From Siphonodentalium dalli (lineage: Eukaryota; Mollusca; Scaphopoda; Gadilida; Siphonodentaliidae), in NCBI GenBank assembly GCA_032622095.1, contig CP136066.1, positions 172,795,164 through 172,859,163 of the forward strand: 64,000 nucleotides of DNA, in the 5' to 3' direction. Under the pieces are notes generated by a model that did not search any database, had not been told where the DNA came from, and was given only the letters and a program-made list of their open reading frames with translations. Shown piece after piece: positions 11,704 through 23,662 of this stretch. A program made the position numbers and the translations under genes. Each line of letters opens with the position of its first letter. Positions within the stretch are counted from its first letter, which is position 1.

Positions 11704-12034
11704 CATATGATATTATAATATTCTTGGTTTTAATAATATAACCTTCGGTGAGACAAAAGTTCCAAAACGAATACTGATGTAAAACTAATAGATACAATGC
11801 GTGTTGTTACCAGAGGTCTGGAACACGGAATCCACTTAGAATCACATTTTTACCAATTGGTGTGATAATGTGATAACTTGACAATGAGTTGAAATACCAT
11901 GAAGACGAATATACTTTTCTTCGCCAAGTCTCATAATGATGATGAATTGCTCTTCTCGTTTCCACTTCAAGCAGCGAGATTCTCACCATGAAACCCAGCG
12001 TGACACCAGCTACTCAAATGCGCCCAATGAATAA

Positions 12035-12043
12035 GCCAATCAG
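12035..12043 (+). promoter_or_regulatory. CCAAT box upstream of the TRIM gene
   Basis: GCCAATCAG fits the NF-Y consensus and lies about 150 bp before the start codon, in a locally GC- and CpG-richer stretch (about 12000-12180). No TATA box is obvious. The transcription start is not visible, so the role is inferred from sequence and position only. Confidence 0.35.
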
Positions 12044-12182
12044 CGGCTCGCGATCATAGTTGGGCGAATGGGCCTGTGCTGCGTAAAGCAATAACAGAGT
12101 AGCGGAATCTACGATACACCAGTCGCTTGATCAGCGTTACGGAAATCGCTTCGCGTATCGTTTGTGTCCAGGAGTTTTCTGA

Positions 12183-13049
12183 ATGGAGAAATGTGTAGGA
12201 AGTCCTTGTTTCAGTCGAAGGGACAGTGTTCTGAGTAGTGTTAGCTACGACAGCAAAAAGGATTTAACATTGGATAGCGGAAAAATGGAGGACGAAATTA
12301 AATGTCCAGTCTGCTTCGAATTGTACCGACATCCTGTTCTGTTACCATGTTCTCATTCAGTGTGCTTGGGTTGTGCAAAAAGTCTGGAGGAGCCGGCTGG
12401 GCACTTCTTGCCCCAGTCCGAAGAAGGGGGACCAGTCGCTCCCCAGGAAACGGAGATTACAGATGATAGTGTTAGCGTGGTTAGCGAAACTGACAGCGGA
12501 ATTGTCTGCAACAGTCGACCAAGCAGCTACATCGGAACCCCGAGTATCAACAATATATTTTTCTTGGTTATGTCCGGATGTGCAATAGGAATAAGATGTC
12601 CCGTTTGTAAAAAGGCCGTCGTTCTTAATGACACTGGAGCTTTATCTCTCCCGAAAAACAGAATTTTAGAAGGGATCGTTGACAAATACGGCGCTATTAA
12701 ATGTAGCGACGTCAGATGTCAACTTTGCGAGAAAGTTGAAAAGAACAGAGCAACAGTTATGTGCGAACAATGTGAAGTGTTTTACTGTGACGGGTGCAGG
12801 GATAGTTGCCACCCTCCTCGAGGACCTCTGGCAATCCACAATTTAGTGGACCCTTCCCAAGGGAAGTCACTCTTACGTGCCAAATCAAAGGGAATCGAGG
12901 CGAAATGCGAAGAGCATTTCGACGAACAGTTGTGTTTATTCTGTTTGATGTGTAAATTACCCGTGTGTTACCTATGCGTTCAGGAGAACGGTGGAAAACA
13001 TTGTTCGCACGATGTTCAACCAATACTTCAACTCTGCAAAACTCAAAAG
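12183..13049 (+). CDS. TRIM9: TRIM9/TRIM67-like E3 ubiquitin ligase, first coding exon (RING, B-box 1, B-box 2)
   Basis: 289 codons are visible before a donor (AAG|GTAAGT) in phase 0. RING zinc ligands are C41, C44, C56, H58, C61, C64 and then, after a 74-residue insert, C139 and C142; the long insert is typical of TRIM9/67. B-box 1 is C179, C182, C194, C197, C202, C205, H210, H219 with the family string ATVMCEQCEVFYCDGC. B-box 2 is C242, H245, C254, C257, C262, C265, H273, H276. The family ubiquitinates targets and shapes axon guidance and branching by binding microtubules and netrin-receptor machinery (known from worm MADD-2, fly Trim9 and mammals). An in-frame TGA directly precedes the chosen ATG. 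Met35 (GKMEDEIKCPVC) matches the usual family start better and could be the real initiator. The insert keeps SETDSG (101-106). TRIM67 is the alternative name; invertebrates usually have one ortholog. Confidence 0.95.
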
Positions 13050-15981
13050 GTAAGTTCACTACGTTTAAAGACATATTATATACTTGTTTGGGTACGTGCA
13101 ACTGACAAATTAGTATTGAGGCGTGATGCCAATTGGAGTAATGTAACATTCTACTAACACCGCCGAAAATCTGAAGCAAATTTACCGTACCACTCCATAG
13201 AAAACATCATCTGAACTATGCTCAATTGTAAATATTTACTACTCGATTCGGGACGCATCTATCGGCGATAAACTGACGAAAACGATTTCACCATCGAGAG
13301 TCACTGCATTTAATTAATATATAAGAATGACGGTGTATATATATGTTGTCAATTTAGATATAATATTTGTTAAAATAACTACTTTGAACAAGATTATTCT
13401 CCATTTCTATTTGATCACCCAACCGGAGTGTTTCACATCACTTTAAAGCCAACCAAAATTTATTCAAGATTACATACAACATGTATACATTTTCGATGTT
13501 ATTGTCGCGGTTGATGCGTCTTTTCCGTGAAATATATCTACGACAGTTTCAGGTTGTCAACTCCCCCGAACTACCCCCCCCCCCCCCACTGCCTGTCAGA
13601 TCTATATACGGTATAAGCAAGGTGAAATGCAAGGAGTTTGGTGATCTGTATTATCTGTTATATATAGTATGTGCATGGTTGACAGGGGTGAGATTCTTGG
13701 AGATATGCCGAAATGAATTAACGGGATTTATGGAGTCATAAACTACCACGGCCATGTTATGTACAATATGCAACCGATCAACACACATCGCTATACATCC
13801 ATATACCGGTAGAGATACGACAATACCTGAAAATCCCACATGCACGTTAGCTACATGTACAGGGGTTAATACGTTGGGGGTATAGGGGAGGTGTTGTTAT
13901 GTGTACCTCATTGAACTTGAGCGACATCGTGTAAAATGTTTGTATATATTGGAACTCGATCTTTCTGTGAGTTGTGCCCCTTGCCCTTCATTGATTCAGC
14001 ACAGCACCCCTGGCTTTTCAAAAGGTGGCGAATCAAACTAAATAACGCGACAACGATCAGCCGAGAGTTTCTAAATTGAAATCAAGTGATTCGAGTCAGA
14101 AGATGGAAGATACGTGTTAACATCTTGCTCGATTCTTGTTGTCGCGTAATTGAACATGTTAACATTAACGCCGGTAATTAACATTCATTGTTTCACGAAC
14201 CCTAATTTATCATTGATCGATACTTATCACGAATGTTGCAAATTATCGCAAGGTAAAGGCGCTAATGGGTTACGCAACTAAAGCCGACACTCAGAGATGT
14301 AGATTTCAACGATAAGTGTTCGATTTTCCGTTATAGGGTAAATGAAGCGGGACATGACTTTGAGATACAATCAAAACCATGCACTGAACAGGTTTCCAGT
14401 ATAATTAAGTGCATACAATTTGATGAAATAGAGAAGGAAAACAAATTGTGTCATTTCAACGGCATAGTAATAGAATATAGTTGTTTCTTTTCATGCACGC
14501 AATAGATTTTCGGTATGCACACAATAAAATAAAGGTTTCGCATTGCCAGTTGTATCGCAGCAAATACTTTCTTTATGGTCTTCGGCACTAACATAATTGA
14601 TGAGTTTCGATAACTGTAGTTTCTAGTTGGTGACACAAGTGTCTGTATATATATAGAATTCAAAATATCGTATAATTATAAACCATCGCTCGGTGTATAT
14701 CGCGACAAAAACTTTCCCCGTGCCACCATTCTCCGCATGCAGACTGAAGACAGATTAGTTGACACAGCAAATTGGTGGCTCTTTTCGTTGCGTGAGATCC
14801 GATCAACGCAGTGTAGTTGGTGGCAAAATGTTCAATAACTCCTTGCAGAATAACAATCGTTCACATTTCATTACGAAATCCCGCTTCATCTCATCAATTT
14901 GCTCTTAATTGAGAATGGCGCGATTTCATGCGGATCGCCGACTTGCATTCATGTGTTAGGCACAGCCTTGGAAATATTTGGGTTTAATGCGTTGCTCCAT
15001 TGTGAGCTGCAACTTGTAGAATGTTTGCCCATTTTATCGTGAAAACGGGGTTCATCTCATTTGTACCCTCTTGATAGAGAATGACGCATCACGTGGGTCA
15101 TGGGTAGAGTCAAACTCCATGCAGCGCCCTCTACGTTATCACTGCGATATATCACTGCCACAAGGATGGTACTTTGCGGACCGATACATCTATTTTTACA
15201 TATCGTTGGAACTATATTTAGTCACCTATTATCTTATTTCGACCACCAAAAGTTTGCAATAATGGCAATTCTTTCGGTATTGTTAAGAACAATATAGACT
15301 GAGCCAGACATAGACAAATTTAATCCTAAAACATACTAGTAAGCACTAAGAACACAAGAAATCCTTACCAAATGTCCTTATGGCAGTGATATCTCAGCGG
15401 AGCGATGGGAGATAACTCTGCCTGGAGTTTGGGGTAGAGTGTTAACATTGAATCTTGAGTCTCGTGCGTGGTTCCAACGTGAGCTCCAACTTGTGGCGTC
15501 CCAATCCAATTATGCGACGATGCTCGTGGTTCCTCGATGCATTTAGTTCTAATTAGGCTGCCAGAGTCCCGATGATATAAGGGCTAGTGGCGTGTCGTCT
15601 GCATCGGAATCCCGAACTCAGCCAATCCTTCATCAAAGAGCCTCGTTCTCACGTGTCGTTAGCATCAGATTCCGGCACTCGCTGATTTCGTCCATAATAG
15701 ATTCTTGTTCAGAGTCAATCTCGTGTGTTTATGGCTTCTCTGTCACCAACTCATTAGGCGTCAGATTCAGATATGTTTAAAGATTCCACACAACGTTCTA
15801 ACCCTCAATTATATCAAGTCCGAGACTTCATTATACAGTTTATTCATTCATGAACCATATCATCAAATATACATGATAAAAGATAAGAAACCTGTTGATT
15901 AGACATACTCATTCGGCTTTGGACATTCCCCCCTGCTTTTATCCAGAATCCTTTTACGCACGGGATAATTCAGAGCGTTTC
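13050..15981. other. Intron 1, first part
   Basis: After the donor no exon is recognised. A C14 tract lies at 13574-13587. Frames of up to 86 codons have no domain and one runs through the C tract. Nothing else is seen. Confidence 0.5.
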
Positions 15982-16381
15982 TTAACCCTTTACCCAACAG
16001 AACGGCCCTGTGCCAATGCATTATCTTATATATGCGAGTCGACCATAGGTCGCCTCGCATATATAAGAGAATGCATTGGCTTAACACATTAAAAATTATA
16101 AAATTGTTAAAGAATGTAAGAAAAAATGGTAAAAAGTGTTAAAAAAAGATTTTTTTTAGGCCAATGCATTCTCTTATATATGCGAGGCGACCTATGGTCG
16201 ACTCGCATATATAAGAGAATGCATTGGCACAGGGCATAACTGTAACTATCACAATGTGGTCAAGGAGCCGGTTCCAATGATATCCATATTTGTATGGTTC
16301 TATTGAGACAGACCGAAGATATTTTAGGCTGTTGAAGCTTTATTTGGCCGGTTTTGGCCGCTTTGTTGGGTAAAGGGTTAA
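15982..16381. mobile_element. piggyBac-like MITE (TTAA CCCTTTACCCAACAG) with two hairpins
   Basis: It is exactly 400 bp including TTAA at each end. The left end CCCTTTACCCAACAG is matched by TGTTGGGTAAAGGG on the right. Hairpins lie at 16012-16080 and 16160-16228 in opposite orientation. The right third carries ATTTGGCCGGTTTTGGCCG. Close copies lie at 42564-42945, 49579-49978 (opposite orientation) and 62105-62399 (internally deleted). It is non-autonomous. Confidence 0.88.
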
Positions 16382-16443
16382 GTTTTTCCTGGTAATGTAA
16401 CAACAGATGGTGTTTTTCTAACTTAAACATATATATATTAATA

Positions 16444-16676
16444 TGTGCATGTTCTAACGGTAGGTGTGGACTGTGCGTGTTCTAACGGTAGGTGTGGACT
16501 GTGCGTGTTCTAACGGTAGGTGTGGACTGTGCATGTTCTAACGGTAGGTGTGGACTGTGCGTGTTCTAACGGTAGGTGTGGACTGTGCGTGTTCTAACGG
16601 TAGGTGTGGACTGTGCGTGTTCTAACGGTAGGTGTGGACTGTGCGTGTTCTAACGGTGGGTGTGGACTGTGCGTGG
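16444..16676 (+). repeat. 28-bp minisatellite, about 8.3 copies
   Basis: The unit TGTGCGTGTTCTAACGGTAG plus GTGTGGAC repeats head to tail with very few changes (one or two CGTG/CATG changes and one GGTAGG/GGTGGG). Such uniformity suggests recent expansion. It would be a length polymorphism in the population. Confidence 0.95.
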
Positions 16677-18063
16677 CATCAGATTCTCAACTTCAGAAAA
16701 ATGTCGGAACTAATAATGAGGCTGAACGGGTCACTGTCACCAGAAAAGTGCTGCTGAAGGGTACACAGGTTTTGAAATTGTGCTGAAGGGTACACTGGTT
16801 TTGAAATCTCGTTCTAAATGACGTTTAGTTTCGTCTTCCATGATTTCTGTAAGAGAAAAACTGTTTACGTTCAAATGAAAATTAAAATGAACTGAAAACA
16901 AACTGCTGGTGGACACCAGACTTTCAGGAACACAGTTAAAGTAACTGCCTTTGTGTCGATCACAAACCCTGTGTACCATTCAGCACATTTTTAAAACCTG
17001 TGAACCCTTCATCACTTTTTTGGGGTGAGAGTGACCCCATTCAGAAATACTGATATTAAGTCAACAACACAATATAGAATAGAATACTTTTTAGTATAAA
17101 GCGTTAGGCGTATATCTACGTATATATACACTAAAAAATGTGTATAATACTCTATATATATAAGGGCGTAATCGTAAATGTTGTGTTGCCCCTATCTAGC
17201 ACCTACCAATACATGATGGCTATATAAGGAATACTGGTTCAGATCTCTGAAATATCAGAGGACATATGCACCCCTGAAGATAAATTGATGCGCTCATACA
17301 TTTTAGCGTAATTATTATGCACATTTTTTTCTCTATGCTATAAAGCCATATACTATAATACGTCCATATACTATTGTTGTTACTTTATTTTGTTCCATGT
17401 AATCTGTCAATTTTCCTTCTTCTTGTTATTATATGTTAATGTATATTTGCCCATACATGGTGTTACGTTCAAATAAACTCGATTGATTGATTGGTGACCG
17501 TCTATGCACGTCAATATTCGCAATCGTTTGAAAATCGAGATCTGTCAGCTACGAAACCATAGTAAAATTCGAATCAAACTCCTGCGATATCGACATCTGC
17601 TTTGACGTAACTACGCCATTAATTCAGTCGGCGACAAGTCTCATTGAGACCATTCGAGAGAGATTTGGAATGTCTTCCTTCAGTCGCGGATAACTGTTGC
17701 TGTTGGGAATGAGAATTAAAGTGTTCCAGTGCGCGGGCCTCGACGAAGACGTCTGAAGTTGTCTTTAATAGGGGATGACATTTGGAGATTTCCCGAGGGT
17801 CAGCCCCGAAGCAGATCGTGATTAACACGAACTGAATCTCGAGCCATATGATAACACGAACATATTTCAATGAAAATTCGGAACGCTATAAAGTGGCACA
17901 TACTGATAAGGCCTCATAAAATTAGTCTATTGTAATTGTTTGTTTTGCTCACGTTCCGGTCGACATACACATGAAATATTTCTACATAGACTATATTTGC
18001 CTCGGAATAGCTTATTGAAGTCAATGGAATAACCGACTCAGCAAGAATAAAGTACAGGCATCT
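16677..18063. other. Intron 1, no exon seen
   Basis: The AATAAA followed by a GATTGATTG run at about 17474-17493 resembles the tail of a non-LTR retroelement or SINE, but no coding part is attached. Otherwise only AT-rich sequence and short unsupported frames are visible. Confidence 0.4.
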
Positions 18064-18149
18064 GGGAACAATACCAGATATATACCAATATATACTACAC
18101 CAGTGACCGGTATAGTATGTATTGGTATGTATATCTGGTATTTTTCCCC
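18064..18149. repeat. Imperfect palindrome
   Basis: GGGAACAATACCAGATATA is answered by TATCTGGTATTTTTCCC, with TACCAATA and TATTGGTA pairing inside and a loop around CACCAGTGACCGG. It is probably a small fold-back element; no target duplication could be read. Confidence 0.6.
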
Positions 18150-18684
18150 ATGGGGCATGTGAAACAAAGGGCTACTCTTTTTCTGTAACAAGTAACAATA
18201 GAGAGAATTTATTTTGGGTGTTCCTAATATGGTAATAAATGATGAGCATTTTGTGGAAAAATGAAAACCGCGCTAGTGTATTTCTTTCTCATTTCGGAGT
18301 AATATAGATTCCGTATATGAGTTTATCATGTATTTATCAACCTAATTTACCACAATAACCTGAAATGAAGGTCATGTCATGATATTGTAAGGTCTAGCTG
18401 AATCTTTCACCGTTTAATACCATTAGATGATATCTTATTTTATGTGTTTTATATACCACCTACCATTCGTTTATGGCGTATATTTTCGTTCGCGTTTCAT
18501 ATACGGTAGCTCTTTGAATCTTGTGTTTTTTGGGGGACAATTTGGGAAATGAAAATTTATCAGATTAAACTAAACGTCTGACCATTTATGAGTTCAATTT
18601 TGATTAGGTTTCCCTGATTGTATCTTTCAGAACACATGTTCACTATATCTTACTATAGTTCAAGGATTGCCTCAGGTAAGGCCT

Positions 18685-18879
18685 TACAGTAATGCTCAAA
18701 GTAATTGACCACTTAACCACAGCAGAATTATGGGTAATTTTTCAGGATTTAGTCGGAAATATGGCTTGTTGCCATTCATCGGAAAGCTCTCGCCGAGAGC
18801 TTTCCGATGAATGGCAACAAGAAAGATTACCCATAATTCTGCTGTGGTTAAGTGGTCAATTACTTTGGGCATTACTGTA
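18685..18879. mobile_element. Tc1/mariner-like fold-back MITE (TA CAGTAATGC)
   Basis: The arms are almost perfect inverted copies from TACAGTAATGC to GCATTACTGTA, and the loop is about 9 nt (around CGCCGAGAG). CAGT-starting ends next to TA fit the Tc1/mariner superfamily. Related copies are at 23488-23662 and 37993-38195. Long frames crossing it on either strand are products of the palindrome. Confidence 0.8.
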
Positions 18880-19549
18880 TTTTAGAGAGCATAAAATAAC
18901 CCGCCTGAAGCTATGCTTGAACTGTATGTCAGTTTTATTGTTCGTTCCCCGCTTTACCTGTTGTGTTGTTGCATGGGAAGCGCACCTTTCATATAAACCT
19001 GATCTGATCACTGTTACACTAACAATTGTCAATGATTTGAAGATTTACCTTAATTATTTTTACTTCATACCTGACACTTATCCCCTGCATTGACAGACAT
19101 TTCTAGCTTACGCAAGATCATTATCCGGGGTATAGAATTCTGACACTATTCTGTTTTTATTTTCTTCACTTTTTTGTTCCTTTTGACACGTGGCAGCTAT
19201 GATTTGGTATAAACTCCCTTCACAATTTTTTCAAGGAGAAAAATGTGTAATTTCTACCGTTTGAAAAAAATCCAGGTATGCCTGCAATTAGTAAAAAAAG
19301 GAAGGCGTATGACACCGGTAGATTAGTTGATGTATTTTAGTTATTTGATTTCATTTATAGAGATGTTCAGCTAATAATTTGTCCGCTCCGAACATGAATG
19401 GATTGGACTCCTGAATGTGTTGCCTGTTTATGTTATCTGAAAATTCAAAGACATGAAGAATTTACCATTCCAACTTTTATGAATGGGAGCGCCCATTTAT
19501 TTCATTTGATCCCACCATTTAAAGTGACACACGTGAGCAATGTCTAGGT
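18880..19549. other. Intron 1, no exon seen
   Basis: AT-rich sequence. A 133-codon frame ending here starts inside the fold-back element and shows no domain. Confidence 0.45.
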
Positions 19550-19809
19550 TTAACCCTAACTATACTAAATACTCATTGATGAGTAGTTTCCTCAGGAAAT
19601 GTTCGGAAAGTTAGTTCATTATGTCGTTTGTTGAACTTATTATCTGAACATTTCCACCAAAAAATAATAATCCTGCTGTACTTGTATCTTTTCGTCATAC
19701 TGTCGTCTGCTAATTTTCTCCTGAAACACCCCTCCAGATTAATAATAGACCATTCCCTGTATACTGTTATGACTTATTGGAGAATCCATTTAGTATATAG
19801 AAAGGGTTA
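19550..19809. mobile_element. Degenerate TTAA CCCTTTCTATACT MITE (reverse orientation)
   Basis: The right end AATCCATTTAGTATATAGAA followed by AGGG is the complement of the family's left end (see 43654-43909). The interior has the family's inverted pair around GTTGAACTTATTATCTGAAC. The terminal bases have decayed. Confidence 0.6.
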
Positions 19810-21983
19810 CTTTGAACATTGAAGAGTATATCGCTTTAAGAAACAGTATGTCCTTGGTATACGACATACTTTATCGATTTAGAGTCGACACACGGGCTAC
19901 AAATAATGAAAAACGACACTACACATAGCCACTATACCACACTGACACCCCTCAAAGTATACAACCGCGTGAACATTTAATGACCTGTTATGATATTATT
20001 CGCAGTAATTTCGGTATTCTCGTTTGCTTGAGGTATTTAGGTATTATGTTATAAAGGAATGATATGTAAAGAGTTCTTGGTGAAACATAAGAAGCCTAGT
20101 TACGTAAGCCACTTTGCCAATCCGTGTTCCGCTTCCTATATTACTCTCGTTTAATAAGCTTATCGCCGTGTGAATTGGCCCAAGTAGTAAGTCGATATGT
20201 TTGCCTGACCAAACGAGGCCCGCCGATTCTTGCATTCATCGAGTGAAGATTTATTACACCCATAAGATTGATTGGCCACGGAAACGCACCAGGGAAGTAT
20301 GAGAACGAAACGCAATCCGAAATGCAATACCTCATAACCCAGCATAACAATGAGAATTATACGTAGATTCACGTCACAGAATTCCCACGGGTCCGATGGG
20401 AGACCATGGGTGTCCGAGTCACATCCCTAATGACAAGGATGTCAATGTGTAATATACACAGGGTCGGGTGTAGCAAGACACATGTGGTCAAAATGTATTC
20501 AAATTTCAGACAACACATTTTCAGTTGCTAATCTCATCCCTTGCATGGGTTAGAAACTTGTATATCAAAATCTAGGCGCGAGAAGAATGTACATGTATAT
20601 GCACGTAAAATCAATGTAACTATAAAACCCTAATGAATCTTAACGTTGGAGATGAGGCACACTCACTTGTATGCCAACTCCCCCCTCTATAGTGGGAATT
20701 CTAATCTACTGAAATGTATACCTATTTTGATGATCCATATGCATGATTTAGGTAACAATATATGTTCATAATAAATGGTATAACTGTTTAAATAGTTAAC
20801 CAAGTAAGAAATGTGAAGTTGTTCACACTCACTGAAGCAAGCACATTCAATGAACACTCATACCGAACCCGTGGCTCCGTACATCTGATATATGGACCGC
20901 AGTTCCAACTGAGGAAAATGTCCTATATACACACATACATGCTCTCAGAAATTCCAGCGAGCTCAAATTAAATTGAATCAATTATTTTTTTAATTTTCGT
21001 TCTTACTCACATGTTTCACACATTATACAGCCGTGTAACCGTGCCACGACCTCCCGTCAGTTTGGCGTATCACATATTCATGAAGTACACTATTTTCACA
21101 TAAACATTCAGTGATACATTTATCACCTGCATGCGAAATATCTGTGCCAATCTACCAATTGACACAATAAAATGACACGATTAATTTGCCCCATTCGTTA
21201 TAATCTCCAATTCACCACTTCAATATATGTTACACAATGAAAGAAAAATATCAAATTAAATTCTGAAGTGAGAATTCTAAATTAAAACTCGAAATGAAAT
21301 TGATATGAATGACGTGTTTCACCTGAGCGATAGTCTACGAGGCGACTTATCACACCTGTGATATGAATTGCCTGTATCCGTACGAATCGACAGATGGTTC
21401 TAACGGCTTAAGCCAACAATTAAGTACGTGTTGACGAAGTGTCGCGACGAACGGGTTATAAAACACAAAAGGTCGACGCTAGTAAAATATCGGTGATGCC
21501 AGTCTGGACCAGTGTCCCACCCATGGGAGTTATTAATACTTATTAAATTAATATCTGGACGGGCATACGTCGCCATTATAGAGATTGCAATCGAGTTAAC
21601 TACATTGGTGGCTGGTTTAACCAAACATCGGGCTCTGCGGGAGAGTCTCCTCTTTACCTCGTTAAATTAGTCACGCCTAGGGTTGTCACCACTGCCAAAA
21701 AGGTAAAAAGGCATCATTGCACAGCAATGCAGCTGAATACAGACGGGTCATGTGGGGTACTCGAACGTCAGTCTCGTTTCCAAAGTCCACAAGCCTGTTA
21801 GCTTATACATGTGCCATCAGTTCAACTGTGAACTTTATTGAACAGCGACGACACCATGCAGTCGCATGATTTCAACGTCAATACACGACGCCCGTATAGC
21901 CTATATAAGGGAGAATATACAAAGAGGGGAAAACTCACTGTGAGCTTACCGATATCTGACCGTGACGTCCCTTGGTTCCTTAA
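19810..21983. other. Intron 1, no exon seen
   Basis: A dispersed-repeat segment starts near 20815 (TTGTTCACACTCACTGAAGC) with relatives near 32693 and, inverted, near 63305. No protein-coding frame with a domain is visible; overlapping - strand frames at 20044-20372 are unsupported. Confidence 0.45.
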
Positions 21984-22250
21984 TTAACACTTTCTATACT
22001 GAATGGATTCTCCCATCTAGTTATAACAGTATATAGATATTGGAATGGTCTATCATTCATTTGGAGGGGTGTTTAGGAAAATTGATCAGACGACAGGACA
22101 TACGAAAAGACAGTAGAAGTGCAGAAGGATTCCTACTCATTGCTGGGAAAATGTTCATATAATAAGTTCAACAAACGACGTTTGTTGGACATATTATCTT
22201 AACATTTCGTAAGTGAGTATATAGTTTAATTTTAGTACAGAAAGGGTCAA
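21984..22250. mobile_element. TTAA CTATACT-family MITE, decayed
   Basis: The left end reads TTAACACTTTCTATACTGAA then TGGATTCTCCCAT; the right end has AAAGGGTCAA in place of AAAGGGTTAA. The interior includes AATAAGTTCAACAAACG. It is a decayed copy of the element at 43654-43909. Confidence 0.65.
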
Positions 22251-23487
22251 TGGAATCTCACATTCAGACATTCTGAAAGTGGTCATTAAATTAGTCTAGT
22301 TATTACTATTCTTCGTTGGCAGTGATGTTCAAATAATATCAGCAGAATGAAAACAACGAAAGCCCAATGAATTCATCTTAATTCACTTGTAGAGATGTTC
22401 AGAAATTGTCAACAAACTGTCGTTTATTGCACTTGTTCAGTATACACTGCATGTACATATATCGGTATACAAGTGATGGGTAATATTAAACGAGAGTGTA
22501 TAGTCTCCACTCTCCAAGCCATAGGGTTAAATCAATTTCGGCAAATGTACAAACAGCATACCGGTACCATGTCAGGGAGAATGAAATTATATAGAATAGA
22601 GTTCACCAACATCTGTAACAGCACCCCATTCAACAATTTTACTGAGTTCAAGCCTTTAAAATTGGGCGTATAGTGTCTGACAGTTCAGCATTGAAGCATT
22701 TGTGGTCGATTAATTTCTTTAGGAGTCACGTCACACTGTTGCTGTCACATGTTGATTCACCGAGCACGCTGCTACATTAATCTGGACGGGAAGTCTGATT
22801 ATTTCTAAAGACACGCCATCTTTGTCAGTTCTTTGGCAAATCCAATAAACTTAAATTTGACACCAGCATTGGTATGCATATCAGAAACGATTCCGAAGAT
22901 TTATGCGAAAAATTAACGTCAAAATTGCAGAGAATTATTTCTACCATGTCCACTAAAATACACATTCCTAAGAATCGATCTACCGCAATTTCATTAGTCA
23001 CGAAATTTGAGCCAAGCGGGAGAGCTCCTGACAAGGGACATTACTCTCCTGGGACCACCTGCCAGTCTTTCTTCCTGTGACGGGATGAAATATATGTGCG
23101 AGATTGCAGCCTCTTAACTAATTGGTACCAACTGATATGGATTACTCACTCGGAAACACAATTAGCGATAGCGTTGAAGGTTCACATGGAGACCCGAAGG
23201 TTGAATCATGTTGGTAGTTGTAATACTCGTATTTTACTTGTCGATTGAGACTATTTGACCAGCGTGTTAACAACATTATGCTGGCGCCGTTCGTCTGAGA
23301 ACGGGCCATTAGCCTTAGATTCATCGGACGTGCGAATGATACGAGCACATGTTGTGTGAAAGAACACTCACGGTTTCTTTTATTCTGATAGTTTCTACCT
23401 TTATAAACACGGGGCGCCCGCTAATGCATTGACCCATGCCAGCTGTCTCCAGAAGTAACGTGTATATAATAATACACCACACCAGTA

Positions 23488-23662
23488 TACAGTAATGTCC
23501 TAATTAATCGACTCCCACAGCAGAATTATGGGTAACTTTTCAGGATTTAGTCGGAAATATGGCTTGTTGGCATTACAACAAGCCACATTTCCGACTATAT
23601 CCTGAAAAGTTACCCATAATTCTGCTGTGGTTAGGGAGTCGATTAATTAGGGCATTGCTGTA
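23488..23662. mobile_element. Tc1/mariner-like fold-back MITE (TA CAGTAATG)
   Basis: Arms pair from TACAGTAATG to CATTGCTGTA around CAGCAGAATTATGGGTAACT. The loop is shorter than in the 18685 copy because the GAAAGCTCTCGCC part is missing. It is a second copy of the family. Confidence 0.8.

Noticed and set aside
12757-13179. 140-codon - strand frame
   Set aside because: Shadow of TRIM exon 1.
16444-16676. CRISPR-like array
   Set aside because: Units are contiguous with no spacers; it is a minisatellite in animal DNA.
18692-19093. 133-codon frame
   Set aside because: Its first half is the fold-back MITE and the rest is AT-rich with no motif.
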